Part shown: positions 14,680 through 27,876 of the stretch, piece after piece
How positions within the stretch are numbered: the stretch's first letter is position 1
Layout: every line of letters starts with the position of its first letter
Source: Eleusine coracana subsp. coracana
Taxonomy: Eukaryota > Streptophyta > Magnoliopsida > Poales > Poaceae
NCBI GenBank assembly: GCA_032690845.1
Contig: CM064430.1
Coordinates: 1,226,949-1,290,948, forward strand
Reading direction: 5' to 3'
Length of the DNA: 64,000 nucleotides
Notes under the pieces: generated by a model
Told to the model about the DNA's origin: nothing
The model's database searches: none
The model's input: only the letters and a program-made list of their open reading frames with translations
Position numbers and translations under genes: made by a program

Positions 14680-14775
14680 ATGTTCGTTTCTATAGACTAA
14701 AGGGTTAAAACTAAATTTTAATCTAAATTTTAGTTTTAGGAAAACAAATGAGAGGACTAACAGTAGAACTATACT
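14680..14775. mobile_element. truncated copy B of the 8.2-kb MITE family
   Basis: From TTCGTTTCTATAGACTAAAG onward, about 90 bp align with 8163-8255 of copy A (shared blocks ACTAAAGGG, TAAAACTAAA, AAATTTTAG, AATGAGAGGACTAA-like). The other half and the second terminal repeat are missing. Two related copies in one window support a repeated family. Confidence 0.5.
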
Positions 14776-16837
14776 TATGTTTTATTCATATTAACAATCT
14801 ATATTAACTAATTTTTTAAATGTCATATATTAACTAATTCCAACCATCCTAAAGGAGATTCCATCCATCCTGACCGGGAGAGAAACGAGCTTGGCCAAGA
14901 TATATATCAATGAGTTTTACTGTCCAAAATATTGGTCGGTAGTTTTAAAAAATTTATACTAATTATATTATAATTTTATATTATAAAATCTATATCATTA
15001 AATTAAACTACTAATATTTTTTAAAAACTATTTATTAATATTTTAGACAAGATTACTCTCTGGCCCGCACGGGAAAGCGCCCCCACACACACAGAGCATG
15101 GCCGAGGAGATGCGATGCGGCGAACCGCCGGGAGTGTGTGCCCTCTCGTCTCTTCTCTTCTCTCGTCTTCGGTGCCCGACGCGTCCACGTCGCCGGCCTC
15201 TTACCCAGCCGTGCGGGGCCCACCACGGAACGGCTTCATTTCTCCCATTCCCTCATCCGCAGGCGGGCGGGACCCACACAGCGGCGAGGGGGGGAGTCTT
15301 CTTGTCTGCTTCTGCTAACGTACGTGTCGTCACGACTTGGGCTATTACCAATGGCCAGGCTGCTGCATCAGCATCTGCATGGCCTGCCTGGCTGCGAGAA
15401 ATGGTGCTCTGCTCGCCCTTTGGATTGGAGCATCACCGACCGTCAATGGCTGCATGCACGCGTGAGACGCATGGCTCTGCTGGCCTAGCCAGTGTCTTTC
15501 TTTGGCCCCCGTGCGTGTCCATATGTCATCACATAATGCTGCGATTTCATCGCCAGTAGAGAATCCCATGCATGGCAGACTGTTACTGCGTGGATGAGAA
15601 ATTGACACGGGCTTAATTGTGGGGTTGATTTGGTACATCCACCGTGCCAGTGTCGTCGTACGGTAAAATAAACATGAATATATGTATAATATCCTGCACT
15701 CCACGCCGTACCAAAAAAAAAAAACATTATGTTTGCCGTCAGTAAGATGCGGAGGAAATCTCTACGGCCACCTTAGTCAATCACTAATGAATCATCGTCC
15801 TTTGTTAATTAACACAGGTGTCACGACGGCGTGAGTCGTGATGTGGCGGATCCGGCCGGGACGATCTTAATTAGTAGATAACACGCTACTCACCAACTAG
15901 AATATGGTCACCATGCTGACCATGATATATGTAGCTACTGTAGATGAGTGTAAAATGTGTTGACCATTATTAGCAGCAGCAAACCAAACACTGGAACGAA
16001 AGTATACAGTACTCTTGCTACATCCAACAAACCTCTCTATCTAGCGTGTGGATCTGTTTATTGAATCGAAAGGGCCCGTTTGGTACGGTTTTCAGTTTTT
16101 CGGGAAAAGAAAAACGGTTGTGTTGATTGAGTCTCTCCTGATGAAACGTCGCTCTTGTGAGTCAGAACCATTTTAAATTCTAACAATCATAGGAATAAAT
16201 ATATTTCAGAAAATATCAAACTTTTTGTGGGTGAAGATCGAACTTCTCAAGTGTAGCCCTCATTTTTCATCTAGTTTCATGTGCAAATAAAAGTTAACAA
16301 AAAAAAAAAAAAGAGGCTGCTCTAAAACTAGAGAGGTGGTAGGATATGGGGCGCTAAACTAAAGCTGAATCAGAAGAATGTACGTTTTTGATGCTCCTAT
16401 CCTAGGCAAAGAAAATGAGCAAACGTTTGGAGTGATTCGTGAGAGCGGAACGCTTCACTTTTTCACCGTTTAATTAGCACAGTTCTAGTACTGATTCTCG
16501 AAGGAATCGAGAAACGTCGTTTCTGCTAGCCAAAGGCTGGCCGGACGAAGGATGAATAATGGCGGCGTATGTACTCGCTCTGTACGAGTGTACGACCCGG
16601 GTGCTATACTTATCCGGGAAGGAAACTGTACTGGTACGTACGGCTCGCCAGAGTTGACATGCGATAAAACCAAGAGAGATCTTTGGTGATCTTATCACAT
16701 CGTACGTGGGATCGATCATTTATTCGCAACAGACCGGCGGTAGGCTGTACCTAGTGGGCGCGGCCGGGTATACGTACGTAGTACGTGCACTCGCATGATG
16801 AGTATGATGATACCACGGCATATCCGCATATATTATT

Positions 16838-16876
<39 letters not shown>

Positions 16877-19800
16877 CTAAAGATATCAGAAATATATATC
16901 ACAAATCAATTGTTTTAGATGTACATGTAGTGTTGGTATGATACTTTATTTCATTTATTTTCTATATATAAATAAGGAATTTGCAAATAAACATTTATAT
17001 GTATTTCAATCACCGCTTTGAGCTATCGAATTTAAATCCAATATTTTATAATTATATAGATAGTTCTATAAAAAAATTAAAACACAAACTAACAAACCAA
17101 TGATTTAAAGCTTTTAGTTGATTAAAAATTAAAAAATATGAATAAATAAAGTGATCTTCTTCGAGCCATCAAATTCAAGAGTGAGAAATATTTTAAGCGA
17201 ATGACCTACAATAATCTTGAGATTGATGGAATTACATTGACCTACTACTTCACAGTCAATGTGTGGATGCTGCCCGAGCCAAAGTCAAGATTTATAAATT
17301 AGAGGACTGACGTGCTAATTGCTTATAAATTAAAATTCATAACATGAGTCAAGTAAATCTGAAGATGTATTATAGTTAATTGTCAAAGATCAAGATTGGT
17401 ACAGAGGCACACCAAGCATTGCCCACTGCATCAAAGATCAAACATTGTTTATCCCCTAGTGACCTAGGCAATTGCTTTGTTCTCTACATGGTCTTTTTTA
17501 GAAGCAGCCCACCGAAGTCTGGCAAGTGTAAGGGATCACACCAACAACATGCCCTCTGGCATCAATACAAGCAATGTTTTGAGAACAGTTGCAACCGAAA
17601 CCGAAAAGGCAGGCATAAAGTCATAAATTTGTACAACTTTAAACATGGATGACAGACACCCTTTCAGCCGATGGATCTTTTCCACCAGTGGCGGATCTAG
17701 CTAGAAATTTTAGGTATGGTGATGTTGTACATTAATTTTTTCTTACATATATTTTTTAAAAATGCTAGCTTTGGCCGGTAAGATTAGTTGGACCGTAAAT
17801 GAGTGGAAATAATTATTTTTATTAGTAAAAGTTTAAATTCTTCATAAACAATTATCAAAATAAATAAAACTTCTCAAATTTTGGTCATTACCGGCCGGGA
17901 CCATCGTGGTCATCCATCCAGCCACCATACAATGAACTGAACTAAGAACTGAGAAGAGGGAAGGAGAATCGCTGATAAAGTTGACGGCCACCATACCTCG
18001 CCATATTGGAAGGTCCGCCCCTGTTTTCCACCACACCGTGAACACCTTCCCCACCTACATTTCCTTTCTTTCTTTCTTTCTTTAAAACTTCCTCTACATC
18101 TTTTTCATTGAGCTAGTAGCAATGATTTCTGACTTTTGCCAGTCCTCTAATAATTTAAACTAGGGACTGAGAAAAAACGAAACGTGAACGAAGATGGTTG
18201 ATATATCTATCGCCTAGCATGACGAACCTATAAGCCTACTCTATACATGCAGCTAAATGGTGTGTGAAACGGAGTGGTTCCTACGTGCTCGTTCAATTCG
18301 TTCCAGTACGGCGTAGTTTGGTACGTGGCGAGTCGAGTGCGCGTAAGCTGTCCACCGAGAACGTGACAGCAACACCCCTCCGTTTCCTGCAAAACTACGA
18401 AACTGCCACGGAACAGAATCTTTTTCTCCCCCTAATTCTACCCCTAGCATAGGTCCAAGAAAGCATCTCATAAATATATGGTCCGATCCGCGCCCAGAGA
18501 ATATTTCCATTTCTCTCTCCATCATCGGCAAAGAAGAAAAGAGGGAAATTCGTGTGTTGGATTCATCAAGAAATTGGGGGCATCGGAATCTGAATCAGCA
18601 GCCGTCCAAAATCGCACGGCATATCCTCCGAGAATCCAACTATTTTATTTTGGCTGTTGCATTGTCGCTTGCAGATGGGACTTGCTCGGACGGGGATGAA
18701 CACCAAGGATTGGTACAGCTGGGTACATATCTCTCCTTCCTTTCTACTCTACCCACCAGCTGGGTGAAAACGAAGTAGCTAGTACAAATCAGATGCTACG
18801 TAAATATATTATCTTTGCAATTCATACACATGATTTTTTTTAATATGAACTGATTTATGTAACATACAGTACTAGCACTGATTAAAATTTACCAATTGAT
18901 TCTATATGCTAAAATCTCTATTCCCCAGCTAAAGAAAAGTTAAATTTTGGCGCCCATTATTGTTTCCTGGGGACGATATAGCAGCATGCAGATAGAACAC
19001 GCCTTTTGCCTTTTCTTTTCACTCGAATATTAGCTGCATAGTGGGGGTGACACCATACTACACATAGCAATTCAATACAAAACAGATGGACCCAATTTTA
19101 CAGGTCCTTTAGTAACAAAAGATATCTTATAAATGGATATTCCAACCCAATATGAATATGCCATATTGAAATGATGTCACAAACCCCAATAAGACAAAGG
19201 CCAAGAGAGACCAATTATTATGATTTCAGGAGTAGTGGCATTTTGTGATGAAGTTTCTAATTATCGCGCTTCATGGAATCCTGTTTGCAAGCAAAAGATA
19301 ACCGGCATATGCTGCAACTAAGATTGTCCTATCTTTGTATTGAAATATTTTCCTTGTGACACAAATGCCAGTATGGATTGAGCTTCACTGCGTTGAGAGG
19401 ACAATACCAAATCATCCACATGTTTCATTTTCTTTTTCATGATGACAAGCATGTAATGAACAAAAATAAGTCTTTATAAATCTGCCTTTTTAAGAAAGAA
19501 ACTTAAAATAATTTTTCCATATAATAATCAAAATCTAGACTTTTCGGTACCACGAAGAATTAACAGAGTTTACAAAAGCATGTAGAAACCATATCTTCTA
19601 ATTATAAAATATCTCTAATAATTGCAAAAACACAAAAGTCATGAGCCATTTTCGGTAAAGACTCCTTAGGAGGTACGCGACACATGTGTAATGGAGTTTC
19701 TTCTTTCGAGTAGACATGGCCAATTTTTTGATAATCCATGAGATTTTCCTTATTATTTATTTTTCTACAATAAATATTGCGAATCTCAATGATCGTATCG

Positions 19801-20326
19801 TATTCCAGCTACACATATACGATCAAATCAATTCAATGATAAATCAGCAAGTTTGATCAATCTGTCATGATACACTGAGGTAATATAGTACTAGTACAGT
19901 AAGTTGAGCCATACTTGCAAAATAAGTTGAGTTGAAAAAAAGGAATGCCCTTTTTTTAGCAAGTAAAAAAATTGATAACCTTTCATAATTTTTTCTGGCC
20001 ATTGGATCAACATGGACGAACGTACATGTGTTATATGTACTTGCAATATTAGAATTATTACATTATTTTAATTAATTAAAAAGTGATAATTGTTGAGAAT
20101 AACAAAAAAAATAAATGGTTGGATGTAGAAAAGCCGAAATTGACAAACATCCGAAGACGTGTCCATGCGCTGTTGTGCAAAAGCTTATTTTAGAAAACAA
20201 AGAAAAGACAAGGGTTGTGGCGCATAATTTGACCCTCGAGAAGGGATGTGAAAACTCGTGAACGCAACCACAGAATCTCTCCTCCTGCTACCACTGCATT
20301 TGTTCCCCGTTCCTTCTCTCCCCCTC
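14776..20326. other. intergenic spacer with microsatellites, no supported gene
   Basis: AT-rich DNA. A GC-rich island at about 15060-15560 can be read as a 153-aa frame but has no family motif and low-complexity composition. A TTTC repeat lies at about 18061-18084. A GGGCCCGTTTGGTACGG motif at about 16075 looks like one end of a MITE, but no partner end was found. Confidence 0.45.
16842..16874. repeat. (TA)n microsatellite
   Basis: About 16 uninterrupted AT dinucleotides. Likely length-polymorphic between accessions. Confidence 0.95.
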
Positions 20327-20333
20327 TATATAT
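20327..20333 (+). promoter_or_regulatory. TATA box of the HHO gene
   Basis: TATATAT lies in a pyrimidine-rich context 98 bp before the HHO start codon, which puts a likely transcription start near 20360. The position and the CT-rich stretch around it fit a plant core promoter. Confidence 0.6.
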
Positions 20334-20431
20334 GCGCTCGCCTTCCCCTCCTGCCTCCTCCAATTTCCCACCAGGCTCAGACAATTTGCAAAGATTTCAT
20401 TCACTCGGTGGATCGTGGTGGTGCATGCTAG

Positions 20432-22091
20432 ATGGGGCTGGACGTGGGCGAGATCGGGATGGGCGCCGATTTGAGCTTGGATCTGAGGTACTTCGCGTCC
20501 AAGGCCGTGAGGCAGCAGACGAACAAGGACTCGCCGGCGTCGGAGATGGGCGCCTACATCCGGCGGCTCGAGGAGGAGCAGGGCAAGATCGAGGTCTTCA
20601 AGCGTGAGCTCCCGCTCTGCGCACGCCTCCTCGCCTCCGGTAAGAACACAAAGCCTGTTGCCTCCTCTGTTTTTTTTTCTCTCTCTTTATCCTTCCTCTT
20701 TTGGTTTGGTGTGTGCCTTTCCTTTGTGCGACGCTGTTGTTCATTCGGTGATGTGTTGGTGTTTGTGCAGTGATCGATGTCATGAAGGAGGAGGCGGAGG
20801 AGAAGAAGAATGATCGCAAGGAGGAGGAGGAGGACAGCGTCGCCGGCGACAAGAGCAAGTGGATGAGCACGGCGCAGCTCTGGACCGGCGGTTCTGGCCG
20901 TGACGCCGCGGAATCAGAGGTAAGGATTCGGTGGCTCATCAACAACTTATAAGTTATAAATGCTTTGCTTATGACAAAAATTCAAGGTTGCTTTTTTATT
21001 GTCCGAATTTGAGTGCGTTGCTGGTGGCCTAAAAATCCGAGCTTTTTTTTTTTGCGATCGCAGAGGAGGAGCTCGCCGGAGGCCAAGTCGTGCGGCGGCG
21101 GCGCGTTCACGCCGTTCAAGGCCGTGGGCTCCGGCGCGCCGGCGTTCGAGCGGCCGTGCTTGAGGAAGGACGACAAGAACGCGGACGCCGGGATGCCGGA
21201 TCTGTCCTTGCTGTCGCCGCCGGCGATCAAGAGCGGTCCGGCTGTTGCCGGCGCCGTTGACGATGGCCGGCGTCAGGTTGTGGGATATGCGCAAGCGGCG
21301 GCGAGGGCGGCGGCCTCTATGGTGCCGTCGGGCCCTCCTGCGCTTAGCCTCCAGCCTCAACAAGCGCAGCAGACAACGCAGCAACAGCAGCAGCAGCAGC
21401 AGGCGAGGAAGTCGCGGCGGTGCTGGTCGCCGGAGCTGCATCGCCAGTTCGTCGCGGCCTTGAACCAACTCGGTGGCCCCCAAGGTGAGCGTTGTTCAGA
21501 TATTCACCTAGTTGTATTCTTTTTTTTTACTGTAGAAGAGAATCAAACCATATGGTTACTTGTCATTTTCATTCAGTATTAGTTTCTTGCCATACTGTGT
21601 TGTTGTAGTAGTAACCGTGATCAAGTTTGTGAGTGGTAGTTTCTTACATGATTGTTTGTTGAAATATGATTGCAGTTGCCACACCAAAGCAAATCAGGGA
21701 GCTGATGAAGGTGGATGGCCTGACAAACGATGAGGTGAAGAGCCATCTTCAGGTGAGCAACTAATAATTCACCACTTCTTTTCAGTCCATCTTATTGAGA
21801 ACATTTTTCACATCCGTTTTGTGAACTAAGAATACTAACATGATCAAATCTGCCATGTTGATTTTTCAGAAATACCGCCTGCACAACCGAAGGACGCCAG
21901 GATCCGGCGTCGTAAGCCAACCAATTGTGGTCGTGGGAGGGCTGTGGATCCCTCAGGAGCAAAGCAGCTCCCAGTCCGGATCTCCCCAAGGCCCCCTCCA
22001 TTTCTCAACCTCAGGCATCGCCGTCTCGTCGGCGGCGACGGCGAGCTGCGAGGAGGAAGATGGCAGGTCTGAGAGCTATGGCTGGAAATGA
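20432..22091 (+). CDS. HHO: GARP/G2-like MYB transcription factor, NIGT1/HRS1/HHO family (5 exons, 358 aa)
   Basis: Nuclear DNA-binding factor of the family that represses nitrate- and phosphate-starvation genes. Exons 20432-20639, 20771-20919, 21064-21484, 21676-21752 and 21870-22091; GT-AG junctions join in phase to 359 codons ending in TGA. The N-terminal family domain holds YIRRLEEEQGKIEVFKRELP, followed by LLASVIDVMKEE across intron 1 and a KWMSTAQLW motif. The G2-like domain spans about 233-290: RRCWSPELHRQFVAALNQLG, then VATPKQIRELMKVDGLTNDE, then VKSHLQKYR. Introns cut after GGPQ and between SHLQ and KYR. LSLDL near residue 15 fits an EAR-type LxLxL repression motif. A CAG-rich stretch just before the domain encodes a polyGln run that could vary in length. 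Family assignment is firm; which paralogue it is cannot be told from sequence alone. Confidence 0.93.
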
Positions 22092-22405
22092 TCGACGCAT
22101 GCTGCATAATCCGATCCTCACACAGACTCCGGTGCCATCGCGCTGCATGCTCCGGGTTTCAGCTTGAGTGAACTGTAGTGTAGTGATCTGTACACAGAAG
22201 ATCGATCGGGCCCTTGAGTGCTCGAGACGATGAACCTGATCGCGCCCGTCGAGATATGTACATCGAAAGAGAGATGATACTAGTTACAGTTTTGCGGCAT
22301 GTTAATCCAAGTTTTCGGGCAGAGCTACAATTTTCGCCCTGAGAAAAATTCACCTATAGTAGAGTACCCTTTTTGTCGACTCTGTCCTCGCCTCCTCGGT
22401 CTCTG

Positions 22406-22411
22406 AATAAA
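22406..22411 (+). terminator. AATAAA polyadenylation signal of the HHO gene
   Basis: AATAAA lies 315 bp after the HHO stop, followed by a T-rich stretch. This is a plausible near-upstream element for 3' end formation. Confidence 0.5.
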
Positions 22412-25400
22412 ATGTTTTTTTGCTGTTCATGGTGCATTGAACAGTTAGAGGATACATGCTCGGTTTCTTGTGGCGGTTTACGTGTTTCTTTCATTATTGT
22501 TCCTTTGATGATTGATAATGTTGTTACTGCTGAGTGCTGATATCCTTGAGCTTTCCCAGATGCATATCGTGGTCCAACTGTGAGATGTGGCAGGAAAAAT
22601 CTTGCTGGTATTCTACTACTACCAGCACTGAATTATAAAGTTTGGACTATATATATATATCCTTTTTCTTGGGACTTGAGGTGGTCCTGAAATCCTGCAA
22701 CAAATTACTCGCTACACTACCTCATCACAAGAACCTATCTCTGCCGTGTGTTTAACAAACAGCTGTTCACCATCTCATCAACTGAACCAACAATTATTTT
22801 TTTCCTAGAAAAGAAATGATAACTGAACTTATGTAACGTATATTGGCATGGCACCAAGAGCATATCCCCTTGATTATACCAGAAGAAAGAACTGTGGGCA
22901 GTTACCCGGGCGCCAAGAAACTGATGCGGTGCCAAGCCTGAAAACACGGCACAGCACCAAGAATCTCACCAGGATCTTCTGAACCCGAAGGTTTCTCGGC
23001 AGGCTTGCATTTTCTTGGCATGCAAGCCTGGGCCGTTGGCTCCTCCGAGAAGTCGCGTCTCATCCCCATCCATTTCTTGTTCCAGGAGAGGAGCTGGCGC
23101 TGCATGGAATGGACACTGCATTGCAATTGCAATTTGCATGCCGTGGCCTCTGCGTCTCGCGATTATTGATAACGCTTGCTCGTGTCGTTATCGTTGCCAG
23201 TCAAACAAGTGCTGTTGTATAATATAATCACTGGCTCTGCTCCGGCCGCCTCTCTTATCCACAGCCGAAGCCGAGTGAGTATATTCTGGGGGCATTATTA
23301 TCAGGGGCAGGCAGCAGGGTGCTTTTGAACTTGTCAGGGACAGGGCCGTCCTGATGATGACTCGGCGAAGCTTTTTTTTTTTTTTTTTGTCTCTGATTGT
23401 AGTTTTATTTGGTCGTCGTGTAGATCTAGTCGTTGATATGGTTTGCAACATTCGCACTTTCGGATCGTCGTGGTCAAACAAACAGGAGAGCTGAAATCGA
23501 TGCAATAGCAGTTTTCAGAGTTCGTCAGCGTCAGATTGTTCGATTATGAGAGTTTGGATTTTTTTTTTCAGTTTCAGCTACGGTAGCATTACTCTAAATT
23601 ATCACCAGTAGTATAGTAATTTCCCTCTGGTTCATCATCTAGAAGCTAGTGGCGGAACAGCGACAAAGATTTCCTCTACTTTGGCCAAACCCCAATGGTC
23701 AGGCACGAGAGTGGAACAGCAGGTGTGAGTGGTGGTTGGATCCAATGATGAAAACGGAATCGTTCGTAGATGCGTGCACGAGTGAATGAATTATGAATAT
23801 TCGTGGACGATATGCCTGTCCCTCTCTGGCGAGTGGAGACAGCCCAATGTTCAAACGTATATTCGGCCGGGTTCGGACCTTTATTTTTCCCCCGGAAGAT
23901 ATTCTTGTTGATTCTGACTCAGAATCGATGACATTATTCCTCAAAAGGATTAATGGGTACTATATATTTTTTCCCTATTTTGTTTTTGTTTGCCGCAATC
24001 CTTGTTATGGTTCCATTTTCTGCCTCGGTGTCATCCTGTTGTCAGTCTGTTCAGTTCTGATGATGCTTACAAGTGTTTTTTTTGTTGTACATCCATGTAC
24101 GTATTCTATAGGATCCCATATTTTCGTCTCCTAGTTTTAATTTGTTGCGTAATTTGAAAGATTTCAAACAATAGGACAGTGTATTACCGGTCATCAGCCC
24201 AGTGAGTGTTTTTTTTCTTTTTTTCAAATTCCAGTGAGTGGAGTTGGATGCCCGAACAAAGGAATAGCGAACTAACGGAAACGTGTGGCGTGGGCCGATC
24301 CATTCATCCATCCTTGCTTGCCCCTGCTCTGTTGAAGCCTGACCCACTCGTAAATACGGGCTGCAATTCCGGCCCACAAAGACGCTCGTTTGAGGTCTTC
24401 CTTTCACCTTCATGTAACCTGCGCTGGGCTGGTTCTGGCCGAAATTAACCCCAACAGCGCCAATCAAGCCCAACAACAGTCCTTTCAAAACAAAAAAGCC
24501 CAACAATTGGAAAGCGGATGGATCAACGGATATATCCATAATTGGAAAGTGAATGGCACATCACACCGGTAAACCTCCGCGCGATGAAAGCAGCGGCAGG
24601 GAAGAATAATGAATTTGATTAGGGATGAAAGTAAAAGTGGTAATTATCGGTTTATCGATGTTTATTTTCGTATTTTATCGACTATAACACGCAAAAATGA
24701 TATCGGAAAAAATGGTAGCAAAAATGATAGAAATTTATGGAAGTAGCAATGAAAATAATTTCGAAGTCTTTCTATCATTTCCTCAAATTTCTATTTTAAC
24801 GTGAAAATTATCATAGAATAATATAGGTAATTACTGTATTTAGTATTTTGATTATAGCAAATCTCTCTAAAAGTCAAGAAATTTTTCTAGCCTGAAATAA
24901 ATCATAAATTTTTCAACATAAATTTTGTCTACTTTCTATTTTTATAAATACAATTTTTCATATTTAGTGATAAATACCCTACAACCAGTTTATCATAGTC
25001 CTTGTGCCGTCCTCGTAATGCAAGCATGACACCTCCCAATAACTCTGTTTTATCAGTACCATATTTTATAATTCATATTTTCGATTCTTAATACTGATTT
25101 CTGATTAATACTATCCATTTTAGTTACAATAATATTATTTTTAACTTTATTGAAATACGGACACCGCTTTCGTTTATATCAATATTATTATCGATTTTGC
25201 TTTCTAGAAAAAATATAAAAACAAAACTAATTGAGCCTTTTCGTTTGTTTCCGACCACTTTCATCCTAAATTTGATGCAGAGCCAGACATGCTAAACATG
25301 ATTAAGCCCGCGCCACGCCAGTTGACAACTGATGCTCTCTGTCTAAGGAACGAGAGTTTATAGCTGTACTTATCCAAAAAAAAAAAAGAGGTTGTAGCTG

Positions 25401-27754
25401 AACTGCTAGCAGTAAAATAGAAAAGTGACTGAAGGATACTGACTGACTGCGCCAGCTTATCACAGGGCCGCAAACAAACACGAAAGCGCACAATCCAAGG
25501 AAGCCCCAGATTCCTGACTGTCTCGCTGTTTCTGAATATGAATATTCCGGTTTCAAAAAACAAAAAGAGAATATGAATACTCCGTGTCAAAAAGAAAAAG
25601 AATACTCCTATCTGCAAGCAGTATTTCGACGGTTTCACATGGCGTGTTTCAGGGACTGTTCACTGGTCCAGCTGCAGGCGAGAGAGAGAAAAAGAGAGAA
25701 GAAATTTTTGTTTTTTGGTGTCTCACTTTTCAGGTCCCGCCCCATCAGCGGCAAAGATCACGGCATCCTCTCGGCGCGCATGTTTCCTGACGAACCAAAA
25801 TAGACTTGTGAAGCAATAACTCCTCGCTCCCTCGGCGTTTGCTGAACCATCTAGACGAAACCAAAAAAAAAAAAAAAAAAAAAAGCCAACAGCATCATCA
25901 TCAGGATTCAGGCGTTCATAACTAATAAGCACCCTGTTGTTCAAATAAACAATTAGTAGGCGCCTCAACGTGAGCCCGACACGGTTCAGCGGCCACATGG
26001 TTTCGAGTCAAAAAGGCCTCATCCATAGGCTATAATCCCTATCCCCTTGTCTGCGAGGAGTATTTGTTAATTCTGTAATTAACATACTGCAGATGCCATG
26101 CATGCATGTTTGCCTGTGGCTATCGGAGTATTTGCTCGGCTATGCCGGGCATGTGCGGCAGCAGCGCAGCAGCTTAACCTCTTGTGCGCAGCCATTATTT
26201 CATCTTGCCATTTACTAAAATACTTGCATTGATACCTCTTCTCTTTCTGCAAAAAAAGTTACTACTATACCTGTAAATAATACTCCATGCGTTAGTAGGC
26301 AGAAAGGCGATGGCTTTGCTATGTTCCAGTGATGCAAAACTGTCTGTTGCTCATAGATTACGTGTTAGTCCCATCATCAAGATCCAAGGGGCTTATGGTT
26401 AGTTCAAACAGTTCCCTTTTCCTTTATGCCTTTAATTATTTTCCTCATTCCTCTTTAACTGTTGTTGAGTCCTGGACACTTCAGTTGGTTGTCTTCCAAG
26501 CTAAGGTTTCTTCTTCCTGCCAAAGTCTTTACAAAGGTTTCAGAATCTACTAGTAGTAGAATCAATTGGAACACCACATTCGTCCACTATTATATATCTG
26601 ATATAATAATAATAATAATAAAAGAACAGCGACATTTATGGTTGGATTTTGAATGGGCAGTCACGGGCAGTTATACTAACCCTATTTACTCGGAGTTAAA
26701 CGTTGTCGAAAAGTTTAAACCGTTCCTACGAACAAGCAAGTAGCCGTTTTAGTTCCTAACCTCATTTTCTTTCTCAGAGGATTAAGCACTCTCCCGAAAA
26801 AAGAAACGACGAGCCGTTCCACGGACGAGACAACCGAGAGCTATACAATCCTTCCATCTTCTACAGGATATTGGTGTAGTAAATTGGTTTACGATCACCC
26901 AGGAGTAAATTCGTCAGTACAGTACACCGCGGAAGGATTCGTCGGCCTCCACTGTCCTGCTTCAGATTCACGTGGTCAGTGAAGATCTTCCTTCCCCTCT
27001 CTCGAATGATGTTTTATTCAGACTGTTATCTTTTGGAAACATTATTCAGACTGTTTGCACGTTGTTGTTTTCTTGATACCTGCAACTGGACTGCAGCGGT
27101 TTCCTCTTCTCCAAGATCAACTTGTGCCATTGGCTGTCCTTAATTAATCCTCAATTTGATAGCAAAACATCCTTGCCCACATGCGTTTCGGAGTTCTCCC
27201 TCCGCCGTGAACAGTGATTCAGAAACTTATTAACAGAATCTTTCGGAGAATATTTGTCTTGTTTGCCACAAACCTCCTCTAGATAATTTTTACTACTACT
27301 AGTACTAGTAGACACTTGCAGTTTATTCTTTATTATATCAAGTTATCAACTGAGAGAATACACAATCTTTTCTTTCTCAGAAACAAAAATGGATAACTGA
27401 ATATTGGAGTACGCATACAGTACAGTACTGAGTACTGACAAGAGGTAGAGGCAGGCAGGCGGAAGCGGAACACGGTAGGGCAGACAGGTTGGCCAGCGCT
27501 GTCCCCTGCCTCCAGCTTTTACTCCTTTTCCTCCATTGCCGCCGCAGCACAAGCTTAACGCGGATCCCTTCCCGCGTGCCTTGCTTTATTCGCGCCTCTT
27601 CCATTTAAAACTCCCATTTTTTTTTTCTTTGCAGTTGTTAATTGCATTCGCAATTTCTCCATCCCCTGCCTCTCTCAACTTGCACCCTGCATTCCTGTTG
27701 ATTTAGCAGTTGTTAATTGCGCCCGCCAAAAAGCATTGCCTCTTCTCTTCCAGC
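22412..27754. other. intergenic spacer, no supported gene
   Basis: AT-rich DNA with poly-T and poly-A tracts (about 23370-23388 and 25862-25884) and an ATA/AAT triplet run at about 26603-26623. Short reading frames lack recognisable domains. No TIR pair or target duplication was found. Confidence 0.45.
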
Positions 27755-27760
27755 TATAAA
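27755..27760 (+). promoter_or_regulatory. TATA box of the SKU5-like gene
   Basis: TATAAA follows a CT-rich stretch and lies 117 bp before the start codon, giving a leader of roughly 85-90 nt. No competing TATA box lies nearby. Confidence 0.65.
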
Positions 27761-27876
27761 GAGGCAGCACGTCTCCCTCTGCTACACTTCAGTTCACCTC
27801 ACTGTGAGCTTCGTTCCAGATCTAGAGATCCGTCCATCCACTGCTGCCGGCGTGCGGCTGGGACGCTACGGCGAGA

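Noticed and set aside
15098..15559. 153-codon plus-strand frame in a GC-rich island
   Set aside because: No domain, low-complexity composition, no splice partners or convincing promoter; overlapping frames are equally long.
16075..16470. GGGCCCGTTTGGTACGG as the start of a Tourist-like MITE
   Set aside because: No matching right end or TTA/TAA duplication within 1 kb.
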